A stretch of 64,000 nt of DNA from Chrysoporthe austroafricana (taxonomy: Eukaryota > Ascomycota > Sordariomycetes > Diaporthales > Cryphonectriaceae), in contig JYIP02000004.1 in NCBI GenBank assembly GCA_001051155.2, forward strand, positions 4,520,383 through 4,584,382, read 5' to 3'. The notes beneath the pieces are model-generated. The model made no database searches. It saw only the letters and a list, made by a program, of their open reading frames with translations, and had not been told where the DNA came from. A program made the translations under genes and the position numbers. Below, one piece after another: positions 18,988 to 29,950 of the stretch. Position 1 is the stretch's first letter; the number at the start of each line of letters is the position of its first letter.

Positions 18988-20103
18988 GCATGTGGTCTTT
19001 CTACATTTCAAAAGCTATTCAGGCTAGGTTCCATGAACAGAAATTCATTCCATTAAATTCGCATCTAAGTTTGCGAGGGACTAGACTAATGTATGCTGGG
19101 GGACTGTCCTCACGAGTCACCAGTAAATAAGTAATGGGTGATCTAACGCGCTTATAATATTCCTACGGCCAACGCAAGGTTGCCAGCCCTAGGCAAAGCT
19201 TCGAGGGCTCAGATTGCCAGGGCACTGCCGATATAGCGAAAATCGCGAGCGATTTCGAGCTCGAGCTCAAGAACCGAATGGCGCCTGGCCTGCCATAGAA
19301 CGCGGGCCGAAACCACGCGCCGCCTACGGCGTCCCGCGGTTTTCCCCGGCCCGCGTTCGCAGGCGCCATCCTGGTTCTCTCGCCGTCTGCACCTCTATGC
19401 CTCTTCGCCTTACTACTGTTGATTTACCGATTGAACCGTAGTGATAATAATAAAAGCCGGTATACGTCCCCGTCCTCTGTTACGGCGAGATCTACGGTCG
19501 CGACCCTGTAGGCTTCCACCAAGGGCGCTGCAGATATCGCGATAACCTGAAAAGTTAGCTTTTAATCGTAAATGGCATACTATGCTGTACTATACCTGAT
19601 TCGCTCCCTTTAGGTATTGATAGCGATAGAAGAGGATGGCAATAGTTGGTATAGAAGCCGTTTTGGTATTTTTGGTATTGAAATCGAATTTCAGAAGGTC
19701 TACGGCCCTGGACCCCCCCTAAACCCCTAAACCCCCAAGGACCCTAACCCTACTCCGGAGCGAATAGTCCGGACCAATCATCAAATGGGTACACGCCAAG
19801 CCTGGTCCGTGCACGGATTTCAGGACCCCCTAGAGAGCATTCAACTAAGCAAAGCTTCGCGTGCCTGAAGTCGTTCGAGATACCAGGAGTCTAGCTTGGC
19901 AGTGCACGTCAGCTCGGTTTTCTTTGGCGCAGCATGCGATATAGATAGAGTTGGATCGGCAGTCGGCTATCTAGAGCCTCCAGATACCACAATTCCGCCA
20001 AGGGCGGGGACGAAATGGGAAGATGGAATAGAATGAGAGGAAGGAGGAAGGAGGGGGGAAGCAGGAGAGGCCATACATCAGGCTGCGATCATCATCCTCT
20101 AGC
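18988..20103. other. intergenic with hairpin, no gene seen
   Basis: Besides the hairpin it has an AT-rich TTGGTATT-repeating stretch near 19610-19680 and a CCCTAA-like run at 19715-19750 that resembles degenerate telomere sequence. No coding motif was found. Confidence 0.45.
19269..19381. repeat. imperfect 113-bp palindrome (MITE-like hairpin)
   Basis: AGAACCGAATGGCGCCTGG at the left matches the reverse complement of AGGCGCCATCCTGGTTCT at the right. Inner arms (GAACGCGGGCCG against CGGCCCGCGTTC) and the AACCACGCG / CGCGGTTT block also pair. The small loop lies around CCGCCTACGG. The size and structure suggest a foldback element or MITE. Confidence 0.65.
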
Positions 20104-20738
20104 CTAAGCGTTATGGCCACGACGCTCGCAGCGGCCGTGACGCTCACCACGGGTGCGATCTCGGAAACGCTCTCGAATGAAGCGGTCTGTCATATTCATC
20201 AAGCCATAGGCGATGGGAACCATGACGACGAAGCGCGACAACAAGATGGAGTTGACGCGGCAGCTAGTGCCGACGGCGTAGGAGCAGCACATGCGGAATC
20301 CAAGAAGAGTACCGCCGACTTGGATGCCCATCATGAGCAAATTGTTGTTGAGATTCGGGACTGTGGTGCGTACGCCGACGCGGTGGTGGTCGGCGTCCAG
20401 TTCAATGTGAAGGGCGCCCGCGGTATCTTTGTCATTAGTGTCGGTGTCAGCAGGAGTGCCAGAATAAGGGTCTACGGCGTGAAGGAGAAGAGAGAAAGGT
20501 TAGAAAAGCATAAAGAATGAAGGGGAAAACAGTGTGCAAAACCAGAACGGTCCCACTGGCCTGGTCTGGGTGGCTGCTGAAGGAAGAGAGTTAAATCAAT
20601 GAACTTACGATCAGTACGCTGGTCAGATCCAGCGGCGAGGGGAGAGGGATGACACATCTTCCAGTAAGTAGACGGTGAGTCGATGGGTTGGTCAGGTTTG
20701 ATCTTCTCGTAGTACAGACTGAGCTCTGCATGGGCCAT
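20104..20738 (-). CDS. small membrane-type protein of unknown function
   Basis: Two exons (20738-20609 and 20471-20104) with a 137-nt intron encode 165 residues. The N-terminus (MAHAELSLYYEKIKPDQPID) is hydrophilic. A central acidic run (DTDTNDKDTAG) is followed by NNNLLMMGIQVGGTLLGF and ILLSRFVVMVPIAYGLMNM, two moderately hydrophobic segments that could be membrane-associated, and the tail is very basic (RERFRDRTRGERHGRCERRG). I do not recognise the family. Splice signals are good (GTAAGT, GTAG), and the coding bias looks real on both sides of the intron. The promoter carries a GTT microsatellite. It could be a small organelle or ER protein; no function is assigned. Confidence 0.6.
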
Positions 20739-20861
20739 GATAAAGGAAGGAGAGAAAAATCCTCAGTAGAGAATGGTAAAAGTGACGAGTTGGAGTTATA
20801 AGGGGACGACGATGATGTTGTGGGTGTCGTGGGCGGCGTTGTGTTGTGCTTGTTGTGCTGT

Positions 20862-20911
20862 CGTTGGTGTTGTTGGTGTTGTTGGTGTTGTTGTTGTTGT
20901 TGTTGTTGTTG
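20862..20911. repeat. GTT/GGTGTT microsatellite
   Basis: GTTGGTGTT units grade into eight or so pure GTT units, some 125 bp upstream of the small membrane-protein gene start. Confidence 0.9.
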
Positions 20912-21594
20912 TCGCTTCAGCGTCTTTCGGTGGCTGTTTGTTAGTTGAAGATACTGCACATTCACAAGGTAGGTTCGAAATTGTGTGTGTGTGTACAGGT
21001 CATGGCTAGGATAAATCCAGGTTGTCGACGTTATATACTTCACAGGTTGGTGTGAAAGATAGCGCTAGGCTGGTCTCAGACCTGTAAGGTTTCCAGGCTG
21101 CTTACAGCTCCTATGACCCCCTTCAACCTCGGCCTTTTTCTTCTTCTTCCTCCTCCCCGGCCCAACCTATACTTTCAGATTGCCAAAGCATACAACAAAG
21201 TGAACCAGAGGCTGATGCCCTTATTTCCATTTTATTATTAGTTGTTGAGTATTGGCTGGCTATAGCTGGTCCAACGAACATGGGCATCTCGTTATCCATT
21301 CGACTCAGTGAACAAATATCTTCACAAAGGAGCCATATAGCGGCGTATCTCTAGCACCGTATCTCACGGCCAATCTACTGCTACTCCTGTTCATATAAGT
21401 ACAGCAAGACTTTAACTCGACCTTGCTGTGACAAGGAAGGATCGGTCAGAAGTTTTGCCGTTTTACGGAGACATGTTCGCAGGGTTACATAGATCTTGAA
21501 CAAATATAGTAGTAACTTCGAAGAACAGAGAATCAGGTTGGAAAAATGAATTAACGTAATGCAACGCAAAGGTAGCAATGTTTGGCTCCATCAG
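20912..21594. other. intergenic, no gene seen
   Basis: Contains a short TG run at 20983-20994, CTT-rich sequence near 21130 and otherwise AT-rich DNA without motifs. Confidence 0.45.
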
Positions 21595-22040
21595 TCAGGA
21601 TTTCCCAGCGTTAGCATCCTTGGTTTCATGCTGCAGCAACAACTCAGCCACCTCGTCAAAAGATTCGTTCTGCCACCATCTTATCGTGAATTTTGGAGTA
21701 ACCCCAGCCTTCGGCAATGGACGAATGAAATTTGACTGGCTTGTCTTCTCGGCAAGATGGAGCACGGCCAAATTGCCTCCAACGGCAACCTGGCAGTCCA
21801 CACTGTTCCTAAGAAGATAGGTTGCAATATCCTCGTTGTAGTTTATGGCCACGAGCGCGAATAGGGGTCTGAAAAACTTCTTGCCTTTGTCGACCGCGTT
21901 CGTTCGTACTCTGAGGAGGGTTTCGACGACGTGGAAGTGGCCATTAATGGCTGTACTATATGTGATATCAATAGGCTACGCCCCTTCGTCCAGCAGCATA
22001 AACATAGCGTTCTATGCGCAGCTTAAAAGGAGTGACTACT
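21595..22040 (-). pseudogene. ankyrin-repeat protein relic
   Basis: The minus frame gives ankyrin-style units: STAINGHFHVVETLLR, then LVAINYNEDIATYLLR, then NLAVLHLAEK, with ESFDEVAELLLQHE near the end before a stop at 21595. An in-frame TAG at 21976-21978 interrupts the first unit (LLDEGA, stop, PIDITYSTA). A separate 45-codon minus frame starting at ATG 22415 (MAGSKGNDVAALEQVTRSS) may be its lost first exon. Ankyrin arrays mediate protein binding, and in fungi are often attached to NACHT or HET effectors; no such partner domain remains. Confidence 0.6.
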
Positions 22041-23215
22041 TCTAGCTTCCCGGGAATGTTTCCTGGTGCATATACTGCATCGGTCTCGCATAAAATTTTG
22101 ATGTCCATAGCCAGCTATCAACTCTAGCACTATGCTATTAGCTTCTTCGAACTCATCGATGCACTATATTGAGTATTGACATTTTGCAATACATTCAAAA
22201 GCCTCAAACTGAAAAGGCCAAGGATTGCTGAAACATAGCGTTGGGTGAAACAGGTGCTGCCTCGGATGGCACGCTATTTACTGGTTGCTCTGAATCTCCA
22301 GTCTTTCGTTGAGCCGAGGTCGTTCTCTGCGAACAATTTCCAAAGCCTCGACTTTGGGGGAAGATCTGGTGACCTGTTCAAGTGCAGCCACGTCGTTCCC
22401 TTTGCTACCAGCCATGACAGTTCGTCGTCAGCACACCTTGGCGAAAAGCCTCGCCCGCCCCCCTTCTGGTTCCTAGCAGCCCGAGGAAACTAGCAATAAG
22501 TGCTACTTTCAGCTGAACCTGGCAGGAGATGATCAGCCTTTCCTTCTGCTTCTTTTCCTATCATGGAAATGCAGAAATGCACCTGATCCAGCACCAGTAA
22601 AGAGCGCATCCCCACATCCTCGGAGAATGCATTGTTACGCTAATGGTATCGAGGTTATTGTGTTACTGGCAGGCTGCGAGACGAAAATGACTACACCCTC
22701 AACGGGCATACAGTTGGGCCGATGTAACTGAGGAAGGTAACACTACATTAGATTCTAGGCTTCAACCCTCAGCTTCTTAGCACTAGATCCAAGGTGACAT
22801 CAGAATTAGAACATAGAACTACTACCGCGAGTCCCAGCCTAAAAACCATAAGCTATCACATAATGACGAAACGGCGCAAGCAATTTCCGGATGACTGTGA
22901 ACTGTATTCAGCCACGTACATCATTTGCCGATTCTCCTTTCCATAAATATTCATGGGAGCGGGCACTGCTCAGCTCTGAACTGTCCTACTTGGTGCAGAG
23001 CGCGAGCGCGGCCCCGACGCATATAATCATCCTCCGGTCTGCTACATAAATCTAAGACATCTTGATGTATAAATCTATCAATTGGACGCTAATGTTTGCA
23101 AAGCTAGGAATCTCAGCCACAGTCCCTGATCACTCAGCAATCTCAACTCTTACATAAAAGCTTGCTCCTATCGTCATTTCTTGACCTTCCACAATCTGCA
23201 AACGCTCTTAAGGTC
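22041..23215. other. intergenic, possible lost first exon of the ankyrin gene
   Basis: Apart from the small minus frame at 22281-22415, nothing recognisable. The plus-strand promoter of the mpaB-like gene lies at the right end. Confidence 0.4.
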
Positions 23216-24670
23216 ATGAGAAGACTTCTACAAACTGAAGGTCCTGGCGTCCTTAATTCGTATGGCTATAAATTCCACCTGAACAACCATCACTTGACTC
23301 CGGGACAGCTCGATCCTCTCAAGTACAAGTATGATGAGGTAGGATCTGAGGCTCTCAGTGTCCTCGACTTAATGTACCCGCCTCCACCTCCTCGATCCGG
23401 ATTGTACGCAAAAGGCAAGGAAGAAGACCCTCAGCCTGAACGTGACACTTATGCTTTGCTGCGCGACAATGCCCACAAGGACTCAAAACTTCAGACTCTG
23501 TGGGATGAAGTCAATACTGTCCCAGATTGGGTGGATTGGGACCAAATTGAGAGAGGCCAAGAGGTCTTCTATCGTTATGCGCCTGCTGCTATCGCTGGAT
23601 TCGCATTCAACGGCTTACTTGCTACTACCGTACGCTGCCTCAGTGCATATTGACTTTGAAAATGAAATCTAACGCACCATCAGGGAGCCTCCTTTCGCCC
23701 TGCCGAAACTCTTGTACGGACTGGAGGGCATTCTACCAAGGTGGCCCGAGCCCGCCTGTTTGAGACCTTCCAGCTCCTTCTTCAGGTCACGAGATCCCTG
23801 GATGGCATCAAGCCGGGTGGGGAAGGTTTCGCCTCAGCAATTCGTGTGCGCCTTCTGCATGCATCGGTCAGGAGCCGCATCTTAAAGTTGAACGGACAGC
23901 GACCCGGCTACTTCGATGTCCAGAAATATGGGCCACCGATCAATGAACTCGACTCCATGCAGTCGGTCTGTGCTTTCTCAACGAACCTTGTCTGGCTTGC
24001 TATGCCGCGCCAGGGCATCTATGTCCGCGAACAGGAAGCCCTTGACTATCTTGCCCTCTGGCGCTGGGTATGCTACGTCCTCGGCGCACCCCACTACGTG
24101 CTCGAGACTCCCGAGCGTGCACTAGCAACGATGGAATCGCTCCTATACGCCTGCTTAGACCCGAGCAAGAATTCTAAGATTCTAGCTGCAAATCTCGTCA
24201 ACGCGCTCGATGGGGTCTACGGTATTCCCAAAAAATTCTTCGAGGCCGGCACAAGATACATAAACGGGAACCAGATGTGTGATGAGATTGGCCTCTCTAG
24301 CCCGGGCCTCTACTGGAAGACTGTCGCGAGGGGGACTGTGTGGGCCCTCATTGCGATCTCCTACACGACGAGATCTATTCCTTCTTGGGATAGATGGATG
24401 ATCAAGACGTTCAGGGATGTCTTCTGGGAGTACATTGTTGAGAACAAGAACGGCCTGAACGGCGGGTGGAAGTACGAGCTTAAATACGTTCCTCAGATCG
24501 ACTCTTTTACGCAAAACGAGAAATCAGAAGAGACAAACCAGCATCGGGGCATGCATGCGGTAGAGGCTTTTGGTCTTGCCGGCTTTGCCATCACTGTCCT
24601 TCTGGCGGTTGTTGTTTTGGGTCTATTGAGTGGGGTTGCAGTCCGGTCTCTCAAGCCTTATCCTCACTGA
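23216..24670 (+). CDS. mpaB/rubber-oxygenase-like protein (DUF2236 family)
   Basis: Two exons (23216-23629, 23684-24670), a 54-nt phase-0 intron, 466 residues. The first exon has LLQTEGPGVLNSYG and YKYDEVGSEALSVLDLM. The spliced core has GASFRPAETLVRTGGHSTKVARARLFET, a segment typical of the ER-bound oxygenase mpaB/DUF2236 family, then SVCAFSTNLVWLAMPRQGIYVREQEALDYLALWRWV and YVLGAPHYVLETPERALATMES. A C-terminal hydrophobic helix (FAITVLLAVVVLGLLSGVAV) should anchor it in a membrane. Members bind haem or metal and oxidatively cleave prenyl or polyisoprene chains, as in mycophenolic acid biosynthesis; substrates of most fungal members are unknown. The first ATG was used; an upstream TTG start is less likely. 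No biosynthetic cluster surrounds it. Confidence 0.85.
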
Positions 24671-27138
24671 GCTACTTCGGCGAGCGACACACCATCAAGT
24701 GATGATGCTTACTTACTTGACTGTATTTGATGTTTAAGGCTTCGCTTTCTCTTCCTTTTTTTTTTTATTTTTTTTTATGTGGTCTTAGTAGCAATAATAA
24801 TAAAACAGCACTTGCTACTTTCGCAGCTTAGCCGTGATGTTACAGCTAGGCACAAGTCTGGATGCAGAAGGGCATTGTAAAAAGGTATCCAGTGAAGGCG
24901 TAAACTAGCATGATATATATGATATCATAGAACGACAGATTTTGCCTATTGTTTAGTTATGGGAAGCTGAAGCTACGCCTTCACGCAACGACCTGGATAG
25001 CGATACGAGCCGTCATCGATTAGAACCGTGCACTCTGAACGGGCCAATCGTCTTACATGCCTTGTGCAGGATTTAAGAGACGAAGCCACCTCTTGTCGCG
25101 ACCACAGCTTTGCTAGTTTCAGACTAGCTCTTAAACTCATGCATAGCAATAGCATATGCAAGCCGCGTTACTAATCTTCCTATGCTCAGGCATTTCTCCT
25201 TTCTGGGTGAAATCAAAAGCTTATGGGAAGGGAATCATATGCAGAATTTTTCAGTCGCTACAACCTACTAAGCAGCAAAAAGGTTTCAACGGCTGGATTC
25301 GAGCGAAGGCGCAGTGACTAAGAGAACGCTCGAAGAAGAGGAAACAAAGACCAGTGGCATTGCGCAAGAGTTATCGATTGGGTAACGAAGGGAACGCGAA
25401 AAGAGGGGAAATATGCTAATGTAAAGAGGAGAAGGCGCAACGAAGTCAAAGCGAAAGCGCAGCTCTCTAGCTAGGTAGCAAGTATAAATGAGAAGAAAAT
25501 TAAGAGCAAGAAAAGAGGAAGAAGGAACGCAAGGTTCAGCGATTTGCCTTGTTACGTCACGAATCTACTGCTGTTCCTACGCTCTTCCGCTTCACTTGTA
25601 ACCACTCTAAATAGTAGCCCGCTTGGTATAACCTATCCCTCTTTTTGTTACTGCTTCCGTTCGTACATATACATTAACGATGTCACGGCTTGGCTGATGA
25701 ACGGCATCATGCAACCTATAGTGATCGCGTTCGCCAAAGTGAATTATAGGAAACCCAAATTACCCCGAATGCAGATGGCTGACAGGACTTGATATTACAC
25801 CACTACCAACCCGTATCCTGAACCTCAGTCTAAGCGACAAAACTGACGATATTCGTTTTGTTGATAGTATAAGCAAGCGTAACCGATACGCAGCGCTGGC
25901 GTACTGTCAGGGCAGTTCTCCGGATTCCGTTCTCAAACCAAGATAAGATACAGAAAGCAACCTGTAAATCGCGGATCATATTCATCCATATCGTCCGTAA
26001 GGCCGGCTCGACCGAGAGGATGAATAAGACGAGCCTCAAGGCATGCATGCTCGGAACCTGGATTGTCTTCTTACGAGTCGAGTTGGGATGGGGCGCTTGG
26101 GGGAGGGGGTGGGATAGAGAGGTCCGCTGGCTGTTGAAGTCGAAAAGAATATGGGTGCCATCGCCGTCACCGGCATCAATATAGTATACATCGATGTCAT
26201 CCACCTCGTCCACTCTACACATATCGTAGCGCGTAAGGAAGATACGATAGATGACTCCTTGGTGTAAAGCGAAAGAAAGTGCAAAAAATGAAGATGATAT
26301 GGATGGGCTGCCGCAAGATCTCAGGACCGACCTCGGGAGTTGAGCAGACAACAAAGGGGACGCTAGCGCTGAAGTGCTTCAACGCCGAATGTTTGCGTCA
26401 TTGCAAGCGCGGGTACGATTTGGGACCTCGGATTCTTCTACTTTTTCGATTCTTTACGTTTCGCAAATAAATAAATAAATGATGTGTAGTTCAGATATTT
26501 CTCAATGCATACGGGACCCGGGGGGCGGGGGGCGGGTAATTGGGTCCCAATCCTAGAGGAAAGATGAGCCCAACACTTCAACGATTCCCAGGGATTCACC
26601 TACAATCATTAGACTGAAGTATTCAGGCAGGTAGGTATGTTCCTCGGTCGGCCCCTGGACGAACCCAGCTGTAGAGCCTCCCACGGCAGAATGTGCACAT
26701 GGAAGGCTAGTCAGTGTCGACGTGTTAGGCGCAGGGCCGTCGCGACATCTCGAGGCAGCAGACTTAGCATCTCTGGTAATCCACGTCCTTACGATGGCAG
26801 GTGATGGAAGAGCGCACACGGTGATTTAGAATGTTTTGTCCTATTTAACACATAGCCAAGAAGCCGAGTAAGGTGGCGCGTTGGCCCGCATTATGATATC
26901 TAGGTACTCTTTGTAAGGGGGTCCAGCCAGAATTCCGACAGATCGGTAGAGATTGCGCCTCCGCCATGATGTCCATGCATGTGATACAGATCGCTCATCT
27001 CGCCAGCCACTTTCTTGTTCGAATCATAAATCTCGTGATACCGGAACACGTAAATCTTCGTCTTCGTATATATACGTGAATGGGAAAGAGAAAAAAAACC
27101 TTTGACTTCCGTCCTTTGTAAGCAACGGTCAGGAGAAA
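24671..27138. other. 2.5-kb intergenic region, no gene seen
   Basis: T-rich run at 24757-24777, purine-rich stretch at 25370-25530, ATAA repeat at 26466-26480 and a GC-rich GGGGGGCGG run at 26520-26540. The longest open frame (minus 25830-26354) has no motif or plausible codon pattern. Confidence 0.45.
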
Positions 27139-29950
27139 TTAGGTGATGGGCGTCAGGAACGGGTGGAGCATCAGCTCATCTGCGCTGGGCCTCTTTGTGT
27201 GGTCAAGCTCGAAAGTCTGGCTGAGGAAATTCTTGGCCTCCTCGCTTGCGTGCTCGGGAATGGTTGGCGCGGCCTTGGCGCCGCCAATCTTGAAGATGGC
27301 CTGCAGCTGCGAGCAGTCTGGGAAGGGGTGTGTGCCCGTCATCATCTCTACGACCAGGCAGCCGAGGGACCAGATGTCGGCCTTGCGCGTGTAGCTCGTC
27401 TGCTTGACGACCTCGGGGGCCATCCAGTACACGGAGCCCTGCAGCGACGGGCGGTGCTTGTTGTTGTTCGCGCCGGTGAGGATGTTGGTTGCCTCGAGCT
27501 TCTTGGAGATGCCGAAGTCGGAGATTTTGATGGTGCCCTTGTTGTCAACGAGGATGTTGGCGCCCTTGATGTCTCGGTGGATGATCTCCTTGCCGTGTAG
27601 GTACGACAGACCCGTCAAGATCTGCCGCGTAAAGCTGCGGACAGGGGGCTCGGGCAGTGCGCCGTACGAGTTAAGCATCGTCTGGACAGAGCCACCAGGG
27701 ACGTACTCCAGGAAGATGTTGAGGTACTCAGGAGACGAACTGCAGCCAAGATACTGCACGATGTTGGGGTGGCGAAGGTCTCGAAGCAAGCTGATCTCCC
27801 GCTTGAGGGCCTCGATCATGCTCTTCTTCCTGTGGTCATTCTGCGAGTTTGCACCAGGCGAGGGAGTCTCAACCTGCTTTACTGCCAGCAGCTCGCCGGT
27901 AACGGCGTGCAGGGCGAGGTAGACACAGCCGAAGGAGCCCTGGCCAATCATGGCACCCTTCATCCACTTGTTGTCATCCCAAGACTCGCCGGCCAGGAAG
28001 CTCTGCAGTTCCTCGTCGGCATCCTCGCCGTCCTCATTAAGCGCCTGGTTGACGTCTCGGAGTGAGCTCGAGCCAGACCCACCAGTGCTGCTCTCTCCGT
28101 CGAAGTAGCTGTGCCTAACAACATTGCCCTCGGGATCGGTGACGCTGACGGCAGCCGAGTCCGACCCGCTGTCAGCAAAAGAAACATACGACTTGCGATT
28201 AGGTTCAATCGGGCTGGATTCTTCCTGAAGCGTATCAAGCACCGACGAGGCAACAGAGTCGCGGAACATTGGCGTCATGCGCCCGTGAACATTTGGACGA
28301 ACTTTGGCAATCTGACTCGTGGCATTGAGCCAGCTATCGGCGATCGTTGGGATTGGAGGTGCATCCTGGATGCTTGATGCAAAGCTTAAATTGCTTGCAA
28401 CGCTGAGGCGGCTGTTAACCCTGCTGAGACGTGCAGATCTTCGCATAGATAACCGTGCAGTGCGATCGATATCCTCCCTCGGGTGGTCCGGGAAATAAGA
28501 TGTAAGGTCGGAAGCGATGAGCTCACTGGGAGGTCGGAGTCCGCCAAATTGTCTCAGGAGCCCCTTGCGAGTTCTTTGCAGGGGAGGGCTAGCAACATCC
28601 TTGGGCGCAGGGCGTTCCAGTTCGCGGGCGGTGTTCTTCACGTTTCTCTCCCGGTCCTGGTATGATACAGGTGATAGCGGTGGCTGTATGGCGTCCCAGC
28701 TCTCCCCAAGGAGTTTCTGTACTTTCATCTGGCTCCGATTACCAAAGGACTCGACCGTCCGGTGGTTTTGTTGAGTCTCCTCCATCGCAATGGCTGCAGC
28801 CCTTTCAAGCTCGCTGTGACCTGGCTCGCCGGCGGGAACCCTCCTAAGAATAAGTCTGTTCCTTTCGGGTCTCTTTTCATCTTTGATGATCTTCCATAGT
28901 TCCGTGTCGCCAAGACGGCGGCACTTCTTCGGGTCAGGCTCGAGTCCGACCAAGACCCAGAAACAGTAGTTCCTCTCGTAGTCTTCCCGCAGCGAGAACT
29001 TGCGTAGTGTGACCCGCATTACTTCCTCGCAGTTCTTGCATTCGGCGATCTTAACAACCTTTGTCACCCCACCGCTGGAGATAACACGAATCACGTCCTG
29101 GTTCTGAGGCAGCGCTGCCATAAGAGATCCATCTGCGCTCGAGTTGTTCCTGTTGTGGGCAGACAACTGAGCGGTGCGGGTCTGAGGCGGTGAGGCGGGT
29201 ATTCGTGGTCCAGAAGGAAGGCCGTGGCCGACAGCTCGCTGTGCGTATCTTTGGCTGCTGGCCTTGTAGTCCGTGTTTGGCAGGGGTGATGTGGGCCTGG
29301 AAGTTGATTTCTGTTGGGCGTCGAGCATTATGGAAGTGTCATACTGTCTCGAGTATCGCTTGTTCACGGAGGGTGTCGGCAATGACCGGGCGGCGGAGTT
29401 TGGCGGACGGGGCGAGCTCCCTGATGATGGCGTGTATTGTTGCAGATCCATCAAGCCACCGAAGGAATCCTAAGGTTGGGCGTCAGCCGGCATGTAGGAG
29501 CACTTCAAGCATACAGCAGCGCCAACTTACCCTATTCCGCTTCTTCTGATTGGCATATGCCTGTGTCCTCAACTTTTTTATGCCCAAGAACAGGCGCACA
29601 CGGTCGCCAACCTTGTCAATGCCCATCTCCTTCAGGACCTCCTTGTCCATCTCCAGCAGGTTCTCGCCATTGATGTGGTTCTTCCGGAACAACTTCTCGT
29701 AGTCGCCGCATTTCACACTCCTCAGGTACTCGCACACCCTGTCCTCATCCCAGTACTTGACCGAGTCTGGCCCGTCGCCCTCGGAGAACTCCGACTCGGT
29801 AGGGCTGGCGAAGGACTGGCTCTGGGTCGGGATCGTCGCGGCTCTCCTTGGTGGGGGATAGGCAGACTGTGTCGAGCTCGACGGCACCAGCGTGGACTGG
29901 TTCGAGCTGAGCCCGCCCTGGTAGGGCGATTTCGAGGCCAGCATGGCCAT
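27139..29950 (-). CDS. STE11: STE11-type MAP kinase kinase kinase
   Basis: Two exons (29950-29531, 29469-27139), a 61-nt intron, 916 residues. Domains: SAM at about 66-130 (YWDEDRVCEYLRSVKCGDYE), RA at about 267-350 (DVIRVISSGGVTKVVKIAEC), and a C-terminal protein kinase at about 644-913 with GQGSFGCVYLA, the AVK lysine, HRDIKGANIL near 771, DFG near 791 and WMAPEVV. SAM-RA-kinase order and length match filamentous-fungal STE11 homologues (NRC-1 in Neurospora, SteC in Aspergillus). It would phosphorylate the STE7 MAPKK in the pheromone/invasive-growth/hyphal-fusion cascade, docking to STE50 through SAM. All kinase motifs are intact. The Ser/Pro-rich inter-domain region fits phosphoregulation. 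The start is the first ATG of a MAMLAS leader. Confidence 0.95.

Noticed and set aside
19715..19750. CCCTAA-like run resembling telomere repeat
   Set aside because: Only a few irregular units; not enough to claim an interstitial telomere.
25830..26354. 174-codon minus frame with an acidic run
   Set aside because: Composition and lack of motifs suggest chance.
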